Origin: Pleomorphomonas sp. T1.2MG-36
Lineage (GTDB): Bacteria; Pseudomonadota; Alphaproteobacteria; Rhizobiales; Pleomorphomonadaceae
Reading direction: 5' to 3'
Assembly (NCBI RefSeq): GCF_950100655.1
Contig: NZ_CATNLY010000023.1
Coordinates: 888,542 to 952,541 of the forward strand
Length of the DNA stretch: 64,000 bases
Shown: one piece after another, positions 10,352 to 18,865 of the stretch
How positions within the stretch are numbered: position 1 is the stretch's first letter
Layout: each line of letters begins with the position of its first letter
Notes under the pieces: generated by a model
The model's input: only the letters and a program-made list of their open reading frames with translations
Database searches by the model: none
What the model was told of the DNA's origin: nothing
Translations under genes and position numbers: made by a program

Positions 10352-10923
10352 CGAACTGGCCCCTGAACTCTGCGGTACGGACAGGCTTCCATCAACTTCG
10401 GCATGAGTCCCACATGCATGTTTGGCGGAGCCCGGACTATGGCCCCACACTCATCGGCACCGATGTCCGCCAAGGGCGACCACCGGCCGAACTGCCCGAG
10501 GACAGACATCGGCACTTATTGCAAACGCCTCTCAATGTCAGTGCTATTTCAAACCTGTCGGTATTCAAACCTATAAACTTGATTTGTGCACTCATCTTTT
10601 AACGCCGGTTCGCCGAGCTGGCAATCCGGCGGAAAGCAAGGCGCTGGCGACCAATTCTCGGCCGCAGTGATTATCCCAGGACCACCGTGCGAGACCGGCA
10701 TCGTCGGCCTCGTGAGCGTCAGGAGAGATCGGCAGACCACTGCTGTCACCACGCCATCCCTCAGCCTCTGTCGGCCATCGCCCTGATCGCGCCGCACGGG
10801 CCGCCTGATCTCGGACGGCCGGCGGCCTTGCCAGCACATGACGGCCTGCGCGACGCATGACAGCGTGGCCGCTGAGATCGGTTGTCGCTATAGTGGCGGC
10901 ATCCGGGGTAGGCAGAGGTCGCA
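10352..10923. other. Divergent intergenic region without a convincing gene
   Basis: 572 bases between the exbB operon (minus) and the GNAT gene (plus). Short open frames exist but lack ribosome sites and normal composition. An AT-richer stretch around 10510-10600 holds direct repeats (10548-10572) and an imperfect inverted repeat ATTGCAA-N5-TCTCAAT (10518-10536). These look like operator material for the exb operon. Confidence 0.5.
10548..10572. repeat. Two direct copies of TTCAAACCT, 16 bases apart
   Basis: TTCAAACCT occurs at 10548-10556 and again at 10564-10572. A 16-base period places both copies on roughly similar faces of the helix. They lie ~200 bases upstream of the secreted-protein/exbB operon. 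They could be tandem operator sites for an iron- or metal-responsive regulator, but no known consensus is matched. Confidence 0.4.
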
Positions 10924-12051
10924 ATGGCGCGTTCAGGGGGCAGTTGGCTCGTCGAGGTCCATGACAATATCGATGGTCTCGAAGCCGAATGGTCGACATT
11001 GGTCGGCCAGCACAATGCAACGCCGTTCCAGAGTTACGGCTTCATGCATCTCTTCATTCGGCAGCTTCTGGCCAACGGCGCCGATGCGCCGGTGGTGGCT
11101 TTGGTGCGATCGCTAGACCGCCGCCCTGTCGCCCTCTTCGTAATGCTGCGATCGCGCCAGTTCGGACTGCGCTGGCTTCGGACAGATGCCAGACCGATCG
11201 ATTTTTGCTCGCCGGTTTTCGACAGCTCGCTCGCTCAGGACGACCTTCACGACATCGTTCAGGCGGTGCTCGTCGCGATTCCCGGCGTCGACCTGCTCTA
11301 TTGCAACCGTATGCCCGAGCGATTCGAGGGAGGGCTGAACCCGTTCGTTCGCCTATCCAACGCGGCGCGCCTTCGGCTTTCGGCGTGGAAGATCGAACTG
11401 GCCGGCCGCAGTGCCCAGGACCTTGCTGCGGCCCGTCCGGCCAAGTTTCGGGCCAATTTGCGCCGCAGCACGAAAAATCTTGCCCAGGCGCATCGACGAG
11501 ACTTTTCGCTGGCCATGGGAAGCGAGATAAACAGCGCCGACATTGCCGCGTTCAGGGACCTGAGAACGACCAGTACCGAGGAAAAGGGGCGCAAGGACAT
11601 CCTGTCCCAGGACGAATGGTCCAACATTTATCTCAGCCTTCTCAATGGCCAAGGCGGAACTTGCCAGGGTTGGCTGTCAAAGCTGGAGGCCGACGGCGAA
11701 CCGATCGCCTATCTGTTCGGCATCTGCGTGGGACGGTGCATCGTGGCGACGCTTACAGCCTCCAAGCTCGGCCCGTGGAAGCATTACTCGCCCGGGCTCC
11801 AGCTGTTTTCCGAGACCATCGAGCATTTCCGTGCTGCCGGCTACGACTGCTTCGACCTGTCCATTGGCGACATGGACTACAAGCGCCGTTTCGGCTGCGA
11901 GGAAATCCCGCTTCACGATGCGCTCTTCCCCAAGACCCTCGCAGGTCGAGCCTACTATCTTTTTTGGCGGCTCAAGGTGGCGGTCCGCGCCCGCCTGAAG
12001 CCTCTTGCCGAAGCGCGCGTCAGCAAAGACAAGGGCGCCAAGTCTGCTTGA
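10924..12051 (+). CDS. GNAT-fold acyltransferase of the CelD/BcsL (FemAB-like) type
   Basis: 375 aa. The pattern is that of CelD/BcsL acetyltransferases found in polysaccharide clusters: an N-terminal part opening VHDNIDGLEAEWSTLV, and a C-terminal GNAT-like half with GWLSKLEADGEPIAYLFG and the terminal DLSIGDMDYKRRFG motif. These proteins probably acylate sugar residues or lipid-linked repeats in the cytosol. AGAGG precedes the ATG. It begins a plus-strand series (GNAT, aldo/keto reductase, GMC oxidoreductase, WecG) facing the main polysaccharide operon, so a role in decorating that polymer is likely. Acceptor and acyl donor cannot be read from sequence. Confidence 0.8.
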   Translation: MARSGGSWLVEVHDNIDGLEAEWSTLVGQHNATPFQSYGFMHLFIRQLLANGADAPVVALVRSLDRRPVALFVMLRSRQFGLRWLRTDARPIDFCSPVFDSSLAQDDLHDIVQAVLVAIPGVDLLYCNRMPERFEGGLNPFVRLSNAARLRLSAWKIELAGRSAQDLAAARPAKFRANLRRSTKNLAQAHRRDFSLAMGSEINSADIAAFRDLRTTSTEEKGRKDILSQDEWSNIYLSLLNGQGGTCQGWLSKLEADGEPIAYLFGICVGRCIVATLTASKLGPWKHYSPGLQLFSETIEHFRAAGYDCFDLSIGDMDYKRRFGCEEIPLHDALFPKTLAGRAYYLFWRLKVAVRARLKPLAEARVSKDKGAKSA

Positions 12052-12123
12052 CCGACCTCGCGGGTCGGTTGGCGAACCAGCCGTCGCACCGACCGGCGGC
12101 GGCTTCATCGGAGATCTCGTGCG

Positions 12124-13083
12124 ATGCGAACGATCGTCATTCCGGGGACGGATATCAGGACGTCACCGATCGGCCTGGGTTGCGCGTCGCTCGGATCGCG
12201 CATATCGCCGACGCTGGGCCGGCGCATGCTGGAGGCGGCGTTCGAAGGCGGCGTCACCTGGTACGACGTCGCTCCATCCTATGGCGCCGGCCGGGCCGAG
12301 GAGATCCTGGCGCCCTTCGTCGCCGCCCACCGCGACGATCTGTTTCTCTGCTCCAAGGCCGGGCTTGTGCCGCCCAAGAACAACGGACTGATGCGGCTCG
12401 CCTACGATCTCGGCCGCCCCCTGGTCTCGGTAGCGCGTGGGCTGTCGCGCCGCTTCCGATCGATCAAAGCGACGCGAAACCGGCGCGTCGCACTCAGCGG
12501 CGAGTTCCTTGAAGCTTCCATCGCCTCGTCGCTGAAGCGATTGCGCACCGACCATCTCGACGTCTTTGCGCTGCACGACCCCGACCCGGCCGATCTCGAC
12601 CGCGACGACGTCATCCGCGCCCTGGAACGGATCCTGGCGCGCGGCGACGCGTGTCACATATCGATGGCCGGATCCCTCAACGCGGCGCTTTCGGCGGTGG
12701 CTCTCCCGGTGTTCACTTTCTTCCAGATCGCCGACGACCCGGACGGGCGGCAGTTGCCGGCCCTCAACGAGGCGCTGGACCGGCCAGCCGGCCGCATCAT
12801 CCATTCGGTGTTTGGCGTCGGCGGCGCCAGAGACAGAATGATAAACCGGCTTAGGAAATATCCGGCGCTGGCGGCAGAGGCCACCGCTGCCGGCTATGGC
12901 GAGCGACCGGAGGAGATTGCAACGACGCTTCTCATGCGACGGGCCTTCGCGGTCAATCCGGAAGGCGTGGTGCTATCCTCGATGTTTTCGGCCGGCCATC
13001 TCGCCCACAATCTTCGGCTCGCCTCCGAGCCACCCGACCCTGCCGCCCCGCAACTGGCAGAGAGAATCCTGTCCGCCCCTTGA
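12124..13083 (+). CDS. Aldo/keto reductase
   Basis: 319 aa. The catalytic tetrad is visible: Asp and Tyr in WYDVAPSYGAG, Lys in LFLCSKAGL and His in DVFALHDPD. The N-terminal motif PIGLGCASLG is typical of the aldo/keto reductase barrel. It would reduce or oxidise a sugar or aldehyde carbonyl with NAD(P)H. The gene lies between the GNAT gene and the GMC oxidoreductase, so a step in making or modifying an unusual sugar for the polymer is plausible. Substrate unknown. Confidence 0.88.
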   Translation: MRTIVIPGTDIRTSPIGLGCASLGSRISPTLGRRMLEAAFEGGVTWYDVAPSYGAGRAEEILAPFVAAHRDDLFLCSKAGLVPPKNNGLMRLAYDLGRPLVSVARGLSRRFRSIKATRNRRVALSGEFLEASIASSLKRLRTDHLDVFALHDPDPADLDRDDVIRALERILARGDACHISMAGSLNAALSAVALPVFTFFQIADDPDGRQLPALNEALDRPAGRIIHSVFGVGGARDRMINRLRKYPALAAEATAAGYGERPEEIATTLLMRRAFAVNPEGVVLSSMFSAGHLAHNLRLASEPPDPAAPQLAERILSAP

Positions 13084-13131
13084 CGCCGCCCGTCCGGCCG
13101 CAGATAGCTTGAAAAAACAGAGGAATAGACT

Positions 13132-14769
13132 TTGATCTCGACCTCGTTGACGGCCCCGCCCATTGCCGATCACGACATCTGCATCGTGGGATCCGGCCCC
13201 GCCGGCCTCGTGCTGGCTCTCGAAGCGGAGCGACTCGGAAAACGCGTTCTGGTGCTGGAGTCCGGTTCGGCGCGGCCCGACCGCCTGCAGCAGGGCCTGT
13301 CGGATGCCGACATCGTCGACCCATTGCGCCACGACGACATGTCGATCGCGGTTTCCCGGCAGTTGGGCGGCACCTCCAACCTCTGGGCGGTCCGATGCCA
13401 GCCGTTCGACCCCATCGACTTCGAGGCCCGCCCGAAGTTCACCGATGCCACCTGGCCGATCGGGCATGCGGACATTGCCCCCTATTACGATAAGGCCGTC
13501 GACTATCTCACAGCCGGCGCCGACGTATTCCGGGCGCCGATTGACAACGTCGACATCGACGACGATGCCATCGACTACACGCGACTTGAGCGCTTTTCGC
13601 GCGTTGCCGCCATTCAGGTGGCGCATGCGGCCGATATCGAGCGTTCATCGCTGATCGACGTTCGTCTCAACGCCACCGTCGTCGATATGACCTTCGAAAG
13701 CGGACGCATCGCCAGCCTGACGGTGGCCGACCGCGACGGCACGCGACGTACGTTGCCGGTGAAGACGGTCGCGCTCGCCGCCGGCGGCCTTGAAAGCACG
13801 CGCCAACTGCTGGCTCTCCAGAGCAAGCACCCTCACCTCTTCGGTGGCAAGGATGGACCGCTCGGCCGCTACTACATGGGCCATGTGATCGGCGAGGTTG
13901 CCGACATCACCTTCGCGTCCGACGCCCTCGACGCAGCCTATGACTTTTACCTCGACGAGCACGGCTCCTATGCCCGCAGACGGCTGATTCCGTCGGACGC
14001 CGCGCAACGCGAGCACGGTCTCCCCAACGTTTCCTTCTGGCCGGTTGTGCCGCCGGTAGCCGATGCCCGCCACAAGAGCGGCCTGCTGTCGGCGGTCTGC
14101 TTCGCCTTTGCCCTGAAGCCGATCGGACGACTGTTCATCGCCGAGGCGATCCGGAAGAGGCATATTCCCGACGATCTCGCCATCTGGCCGCACGTCGTCA
14201 ACATCGTCCGCGACCTGCCACGCGCCGCCCTCAGCCTGACCACCTTTCTCTACCGGCGCTATGTGGCTCGCCCGCCGATGCCGGGCTTCTTCGTCCGCAA
14301 CGCGGCACGACGCTACGGTCTGTCCTACCATGCCGAACAGATCCCCCAGCCCGACAGCCGCGTCACGCTCTCCGAGGACTACGACCGCCTGGGCATGCCG
14401 AAGCTGCGCATCGACTATCGCTTTGCCCGTGCCGACGCCGAGGCGGTATGGCGCGCCCACGAGCATCTCGCCGCCTGGCTGACGCGGACGGGGGCAGGCC
14501 GTCTCGAGTATCGGCAGCCTCCCGAAGAGACGGTGGATGCCATCCTGGCGCTTGCCGCCCACGGCACGCACCAGATCGGCACCGCCCGCATGGCCGCTCG
14601 CCCCGAGGATGGTGTCGTCGATCCGGATCTCCGCTGTTTCGGCGTCGACAATCTCTATGTCGTGAGTTCGGCGGTGTTTCCGACATCAGGACAGTGCAAT
14701 CCGACGCTCAGCATCGCCGCCTTCGCCGTGAGGCTCGCCGAACACCTCTGCGGCGGGGAAAAACCGTGA
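13132..14769 (+). CDS. GMC-family FAD oxidoreductase
   Basis: 545 aa, starting at TTG 13132. AGAGGA lies 7 bases upstream, and no ATG or GTG precedes the FAD-binding motif (CIVGSGPAGLVLALEAERLG, ~residues 17-36), so TTG decides the start. The FAD-site motif GGTSNLWAVRCQPF and the C-terminal GMC_oxred_C block follow. The block carries the active-site His (HQIGTARM) and Asn (SGQCNPTLSIAAF). There is no signal peptide, so it should act in the cytosol, oxidising an alcohol group of a sugar or sugar-lipid. It overlaps the next gene by GTGA. Confidence 0.9.
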   Translation: MISTSLTAPPIADHDICIVGSGPAGLVLALEAERLGKRVLVLESGSARPDRLQQGLSDADIVDPLRHDDMSIAVSRQLGGTSNLWAVRCQPFDPIDFEARPKFTDATWPIGHADIAPYYDKAVDYLTAGADVFRAPIDNVDIDDDAIDYTRLERFSRVAAIQVAHAADIERSSLIDVRLNATVVDMTFESGRIASLTVADRDGTRRTLPVKTVALAAGGLESTRQLLALQSKHPHLFGGKDGPLGRYYMGHVIGEVADITFASDALDAAYDFYLDEHGSYARRRLIPSDAAQREHGLPNVSFWPVVPPVADARHKSGLLSAVCFAFALKPIGRLFIAEAIRKRHIPDDLAIWPHVVNIVRDLPRAALSLTTFLYRRYVARPPMPGFFVRNAARRYGLSYHAEQIPQPDSRVTLSEDYDRLGMPKLRIDYRFARADAEAVWRAHEHLAAWLTRTGAGRLEYRQPPEETVDAILALAAHGTHQIGTARMAARPEDGVVDPDLRCFGVDNLYVVSSAVFPTSGQCNPTLSIAAFAVRLAEHLCGGEKP

Positions 14770-15515
14770 CCCACGTCCATCCCTTTCTCGGCATTTCCTT
14801 CAGCTGCGGACCGATCGACGACATCGTCCAACTGATCGTCGATGCGGCGCGCGGGGACCGGACCAGGATGCTGGTGACGCCGAACGTCCACCATGTGGTG
14901 GCGCTCGACCGGCAACTGCCGCCGGAAACGGTGGCGACCTATCTCTCCGCCGATCTGTTCCTCTGCGACAGCAAGGTGCTTGGCCGCCTCGGCCGCTGGA
15001 GCGGCCTGGCGCTGACGCCGCGCACCGGCACCGACCGGGTGGCCGACGTGCTGGCGGCGCCGGGCAACCGCGATCTCGTCATCGCCATGGCCGGTCCCTC
15101 CCAGGTCCAGGCCGAAGCGATGGCGTCCCGGTTCCCCGATTGGCGCTTCCAGCTGATCGAGACGCCAGCGCGGCTGGTGCCGGGCACGGAGGAATGGAGA
15201 AAGACCGTCGCGATGGCGGCCGAAGGCGACTGGCAGATCCTGCTCTCCTGCCTGTCGTTTCCCAAGCAGGAACTGTTCGCCGCCGACGTAAGGGCGGCAC
15301 GGCAGAACAAGGGCGGCGTCATTCTCTGCGTCGGCGCCGCCGTCGACTTCCTGAGCGGCACGTTGCCCCGGGCACCGGATGGCTGGCAGCGGCTGGGGCT
15401 CGAATGGCTGCACCGGTTGCTGTCCGAGCCGCGTCGCCTGTGGCGCCGCTATCTCGTGGATGGCCCCAAGGTCTTCCTCATCTATCTGAGGCAACGTCGC
15501 TCGGGCTCGTCCTGA
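14766..15515 (+). CDS. WecG/TagA/CpsF-family (GT26) glycosyltransferase
   Basis: 249 aa, starting at GTG 14766, which overlaps the GMC stop in the GTGA arrangement. The family pattern is clear: TPNVHHVVAL near the N-terminus, ADLFLCDSKVLGRL, RTGTDRVADVL and the C-terminal block VGAAVDFLSGTLPRAPDGWQRLGLEWLHRLLSEPRRLWRRY. GT26 enzymes add a sugar to an undecaprenyl-PP-linked acceptor at the inner leaflet. Its 3' end overlaps the convergent GT4 gene by 38 bases. Confidence 0.93.
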   Translation: MTHVHPFLGISFSCGPIDDIVQLIVDAARGDRTRMLVTPNVHHVVALDRQLPPETVATYLSADLFLCDSKVLGRLGRWSGLALTPRTGTDRVADVLAAPGNRDLVIAMAGPSQVQAEAMASRFPDWRFQLIETPARLVPGTEEWRKTVAMAAEGDWQILLSCLSFPKQELFAADVRAARQNKGGVILCVGAAVDFLSGTLPRAPDGWQRLGLEWLHRLLSEPRRLWRRYLVDGPKVFLIYLRQRRSGSS

Positions 15516-16704
15516 CCGCTTCGGCTACCGCCGCCCGATAGCGGGCGATCGTCCGCTCCGGAGCAAGGCGCTCGTAGAGAACCGCGGAAGCGGCAGCGAT
15601 CCTCGCGCGGTACGCGGCATTGTCCTCGACCAGTTTCACGAGGGCGGCGGCGATGTCCGACGTGTTGCCCGGCCGGACCCCGACACCCACATCGAGCCCG
15701 TCGAGATAGCCGTCGATGCCGGAGCCGAGCGTGTGGAGAATGGGTGTGCCGGCGAACAGGGCCTCCGGATAGACCATGCCGAAAGTCTCCTGATGCGAGG
15801 GCAGCGCCATGGCAAGAGTGCCGCCGAGATGCGCGAGCAAGTCATCGTGCGGCATGAAATCACGCAACAGCACTCGCCCCTCAAGCCCATGCGCGGCGAT
15901 CAAGGCCCGCACGCGAGCCAAAGCGTCCTGCGGCCCCTCGCCGATCACCTCGAGGCTCACATCGGAAAGTCGATCGCGGACGCGGGCGAACGCGGCGATC
16001 AGCTCCGGCAGCCCCTTCTTGTCGATCGCTCGCAGCGACATCGGGGCCACGATGATCGGTCTCGGCGGCTCCGGCTCGATGACAGGCCGTGCGTTGAAGA
16101 CGATGTTGGGCAGAAGGTCGGTCTTCCGAGGATCGACGCCGGTGTAGCGTTCGAAGCCGCTCCGGTACCAGGCGGACACGTGGTAGATTCTGGCGGCATC
16201 GCGCGCGATGCGTCGAAACCACGGACGATAGGTCGGCTTGGAACGGAACACCTTGCGTTCCACCTCGCCCCGCATCGAGCAGAACAGCGCCGCGCCGAAA
16301 CGGCGGGCGACGAGCCAGCCGGCAATCCCCTCGAAGGTGAAGCGATGGCTGTGCACGATATCCGGCCGGATCCGTTCGGCCGCGAGAAAACGGCTGATCC
16401 GGCGCGCAACCGCAAATTGGCAGGCGGCCATGCCGATGCCGAATGGCGGCGCAAAATAGCGATAGACGATCAGCCGTCGTCCTTGGAAATCGCCGAAGTC
16501 GCGCCACTCGACCCGGCGCGGATCGACGACGCGCTGAAGGGATACGACCACCTGCGGATGATCGATCATGCGGTCGACGAGCCGGACCACCGCGTCGGTG
16601 ATCGGCGGTGGTCGGATGGGATCGAGGTAATCGGAGGAGATGTGCAGGATCGTCGGCCGGAGGCCGCTCGCCGGTTCCTTGCTGCCGATTGCCGCGTCCC
16701 TCAT
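15478..16704 (-). CDS. Glycosyltransferase family 4
   Basis: 408 aa. ATG 16702-16704 is chosen because it forms an ATGA overlap with the GT2 stop; a GTG two codons earlier is the alternative. It has the two-domain GT-B layout: an N-terminal acceptor half (HISSDYLDPIRPPP, HSHRFTFEGIAGWL) and a C-terminal nucleotide-sugar half (LEVIGEGPQDALARV, then the E-x7-E region SHQETFGMVYPEALFAGTPIL). It is last in the minus-strand polysaccharide operon and would add a sugar to the lipid-linked repeat in the cytosol. Sugar specificity is not readable. Confidence 0.9.
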   Translation of the reverse strand: MRDAAIGSKEPASGLRPTILHISSDYLDPIRPPPITDAVVRLVDRMIDHPQVVVSLQRVVDPRRVEWRDFGDFQGRRLIVYRYFAPPFGIGMAACQFAVARRISRFLAAERIRPDIVHSHRFTFEGIAGWLVARRFGAALFCSMRGEVERKVFRSKPTYRPWFRRIARDAARIYHVSAWYRSGFERYTGVDPRKTDLLPNIVFNARPVIEPEPPRPIIVAPMSLRAIDKKGLPELIAAFARVRDRLSDVSLEVIGEGPQDALARVRALIAAHGLEGRVLLRDFMPHDDLLAHLGGTLAMALPSHQETFGMVYPEALFAGTPILHTLGSGIDGYLDGLDVGVGVRPGNTSDIAAALVKLVEDNAAYRARIAAASAVLYERLAPERTIARYRAAVAEAVRTSPSDVASDR

Positions 16705-17588
16705 CCCCACGCCGCCATCGGCCGCGAACCGACGACCCCCTTGAGCTTGCCGATGTTGACGGCGGCGCGCTTGCCGTAGCGGAACGCCCTCGCCCGATCG
16801 AACGGCCTCAGGATCAGCCAGAGCCCCGTACCGACCGCGAGTTTCATAACGGCATCGACGGTCAACGCGAGACGTGCCGCCCGACCGCCATCCCTCAGGC
16901 GCGTCTCGGCATAGATCTGGCCACCCCGGACGGCTCGGCGGAGAGCATAGGTCGGCGTGGCCCGATCCGGCGGAATGTCTTCGTAAGCGCGGGCTCGGTT
17001 GGTGACCACCATGCGATTACCGGCAGCGGCGAAGCGAAGGAAGAAGTCGTGATCCTCGCCACCCGTCCGGCCGAAGGCGGGGTCGAACCGCAAATCGCCG
17101 AGCGCCGACCGGCGGATCAAGGTGTTACCGGTGCGCCCGTTCGGATGGGGGCGACCGTCGTCGTTCCAGTTCCAGTCCTGGAAGAGCGGATCGGCGGCGG
17201 CGAACCACTCGGGCGTGCCGTTGGGATAGCGCGGGAAGACGGGCCCGAACACGGCGTCGGCCGCAAAGTCGCGCGCGGCCGAGAGATGGCCTTCGAGCCA
17301 GTCCGGTTCGACCGTTTCGTCATCGTCGACGAAGATGAGCCAGTCGCCGGTCGCCGCATCGAGGCAGGCATTGCGGGCATGCGAGACGTTGCCGGCACCG
17401 ACGGGCACGACACGGAGCGGCAGCCCAAGATCGCGGCCGGAGACAAGTTCGGCCACCTTGCCGTCGGGACTGTCGTCGGCGATGACCACTTCGACGGATT
17501 CGCCGTCCGGAATCCGGGTCTTGGCCAGACTTTCGAGCGTCGAGAGCAGGAAGGGGCGGCCCATGCTGGCGATGAGAATGGAAATCAC
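16701..17588 (-). CDS. Glycosyltransferase family 2
   Basis: 295 aa from GTG 17586-17588, which overlaps the ligase stop as GTGA and begins directly at the GT-A fold (ISILIASMGRPFLLSTLESL). The metal-binding DXD motif appears as WLIFVDDDETVEPDW, and an acidic EDHDFF region follows near the middle. A C-terminal amphipathic stretch (~250-280) may touch the membrane. It transfers a sugar from a nucleotide donor to the growing repeat unit. Overlaps at both ends show tight translational coupling in the operon. Confidence 0.92.
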   Translation of the reverse strand: MISILIASMGRPFLLSTLESLAKTRIPDGESVEVVIADDSPDGKVAELVSGRDLGLPLRVVPVGAGNVSHARNACLDAATGDWLIFVDDDETVEPDWLEGHLSAARDFAADAVFGPVFPRYPNGTPEWFAAADPLFQDWNWNDDGRPHPNGRTGNTLIRRSALGDLRFDPAFGRTGGEDHDFFLRFAAAGNRMVVTNRARAYEDIPPDRATPTYALRRAVRGGQIYAETRLRDGGRAARLALTVDAVMKLAVGTGLWLILRPFDRARAFRYGKRAAVNIGKLKGVVGSRPMAAWG

Positions 17589-18865
17589 GTCAGCGCCCTT
17601 CCATTGCGTAGCGTCACGGCCGACACCATCATCAGCATGAAGATGACGTTCGAAGTGGTCATGCCGTGTAGCCAATCGGTTTCAAGCAGATTCTGCCAAA
17701 GCAGGTAGAAAAGGCAGGACGTCATCAGGATGCCGGCGCCGACATCCCGGTCGACCAGACGATCGATCCACCAAGCGATCATCAGAATGATGGAAAGGAG
17801 CATCGCCACCGCGATCACTCCGCCTTCGAGTGCCATATCGACATAACCGTTGTGCGAATGCGGGGCGCGGGCAATGAAGGTATCGGTCATTCGCGACGCC
17901 GGAGACGCCGGCCCGATACCCCAGAACGACTGGAACCCCCAACCGGTCAAGGGCCGCTCCGCGATATGGGTGGCCGAAAACTTCCAAAGGTCGGTGCGGC
18001 CAGTGAAGGTTGGGTCTCCGCTCACCGCGCGCGACACGTCGCGGTAGTCGAACCCTGGGATGCCGCCGCTCACCAGAAAGGCCGCAGGAATGGTCAGGAT
18101 GACCATCAGGATCGGAAGCGAGATCCTGAGGCGACGACGTATGGCAACGGCGAGAACGGCTGTCGGTGGAACGAGCAGCAGCAGCCCGAGCGAAGTCTTG
18201 GAGTGGCTGATCAGCAGCAACCCGAGGATCGCCGGCAGGCACAGAAAACCCGCCACCCTGATACGATGATCGGCGCGCGTCATGGCATAGATTGCGAACA
18301 GGCCGGCTATGGCTGCGTTGGCCCCGAGCGCGTTCTTGTGGGTGTAGATCCCCGGAAAACCAATGGACGTCGTTGGTATGACGGCAATCGAAACGACATT
18401 CACGACAACGGCGGCGACCGTTACCCAGAACATCGGCCTCAAGACGTCGTCCAGGCAGTCGGCCAGCAGCACCGCCGGTATCAGGCTCAGTATCAGGAGG
18501 ACGTAGAGCGAAAGCCGGGTCAAGGTCGTCGACGGTGCGAGCGCCCAGGCGGCAGTGAGCGCCAGGTAGCCGAAGAAGGCGAGAAGCAGACAGGCGCCGA
18601 ACAGCCTGAAACGGCCGATCCGATGGCGTTCGGCAACCAACAGGATCACTGCGAGAACGGCTAGCGCTGGGAAGAAGAGACGATTGAGGAGCGCCGGTTG
18701 CGCCTCCGCCACCGGACCGGTGGCGAGATCGGCTGGCACATAACCACGGGCGTAGACGAGCGGCCATATCAGCAAGACGTAGGCGAGATGGGCCGCCGGC
18801 AGCAAAGCGGCGAGACGACGACGATAGCCCTGTCCGATGCCCCCGTGGGCGATGATGTCGCTCAT
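17585..18865 (-). CDS. O-antigen ligase/polymerase (Wzy/WaaL-like) membrane protein
   Basis: 426 aa from ATG 18863-18865, which overlaps the flippase stop as ATGA. About 10-12 membrane helices are visible. The Wzy_C signature region has a large periplasmic loop: GFPGIYTHKNALGANAAIAG, FTGRTDLWKFSATHIAERPLTGWGFQSFW and the HSHNGYVDMALEGGVIAV motif. In an operon with Wzx and Wzz the likely role is repeat-unit polymerisation at the outer face of the inner membrane. A ligase role remains possible because the families overlap. Confidence 0.92.
   Translation of the reverse strand: MSDIIAHGGIGQGYRRRLAALLPAAHLAYVLLIWPLVYARGYVPADLATGPVAEAQPALLNRLFFPALAVLAVILLVAERHRIGRFRLFGACLLLAFFGYLALTAAWALAPSTTLTRLSLYVLLILSLIPAVLLADCLDDVLRPMFWVTVAAVVVNVVSIAVIPTTSIGFPGIYTHKNALGANAAIAGLFAIYAMTRADHRIRVAGFLCLPAILGLLLISHSKTSLGLLLLVPPTAVLAVAIRRRLRISLPILMVILTIPAAFLVSGGIPGFDYRDVSRAVSGDPTFTGRTDLWKFSATHIAERPLTGWGFQSFWGIGPASPASRMTDTFIARAPHSHNGYVDMALEGGVIAVAMLLSIILMIAWWIDRLVDRDVGAGILMTSCLFYLLWQNLLETDWLHGMTTSNVIFMLMMVSAVTLRNGRALT

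Noticed and set aside
10352..10923. Cobalamin or other riboswitch upstream of the exb operon
   Set aside because: I looked for the cobalamin-type conserved blocks in both orientations and found none. Only short repeats are present.
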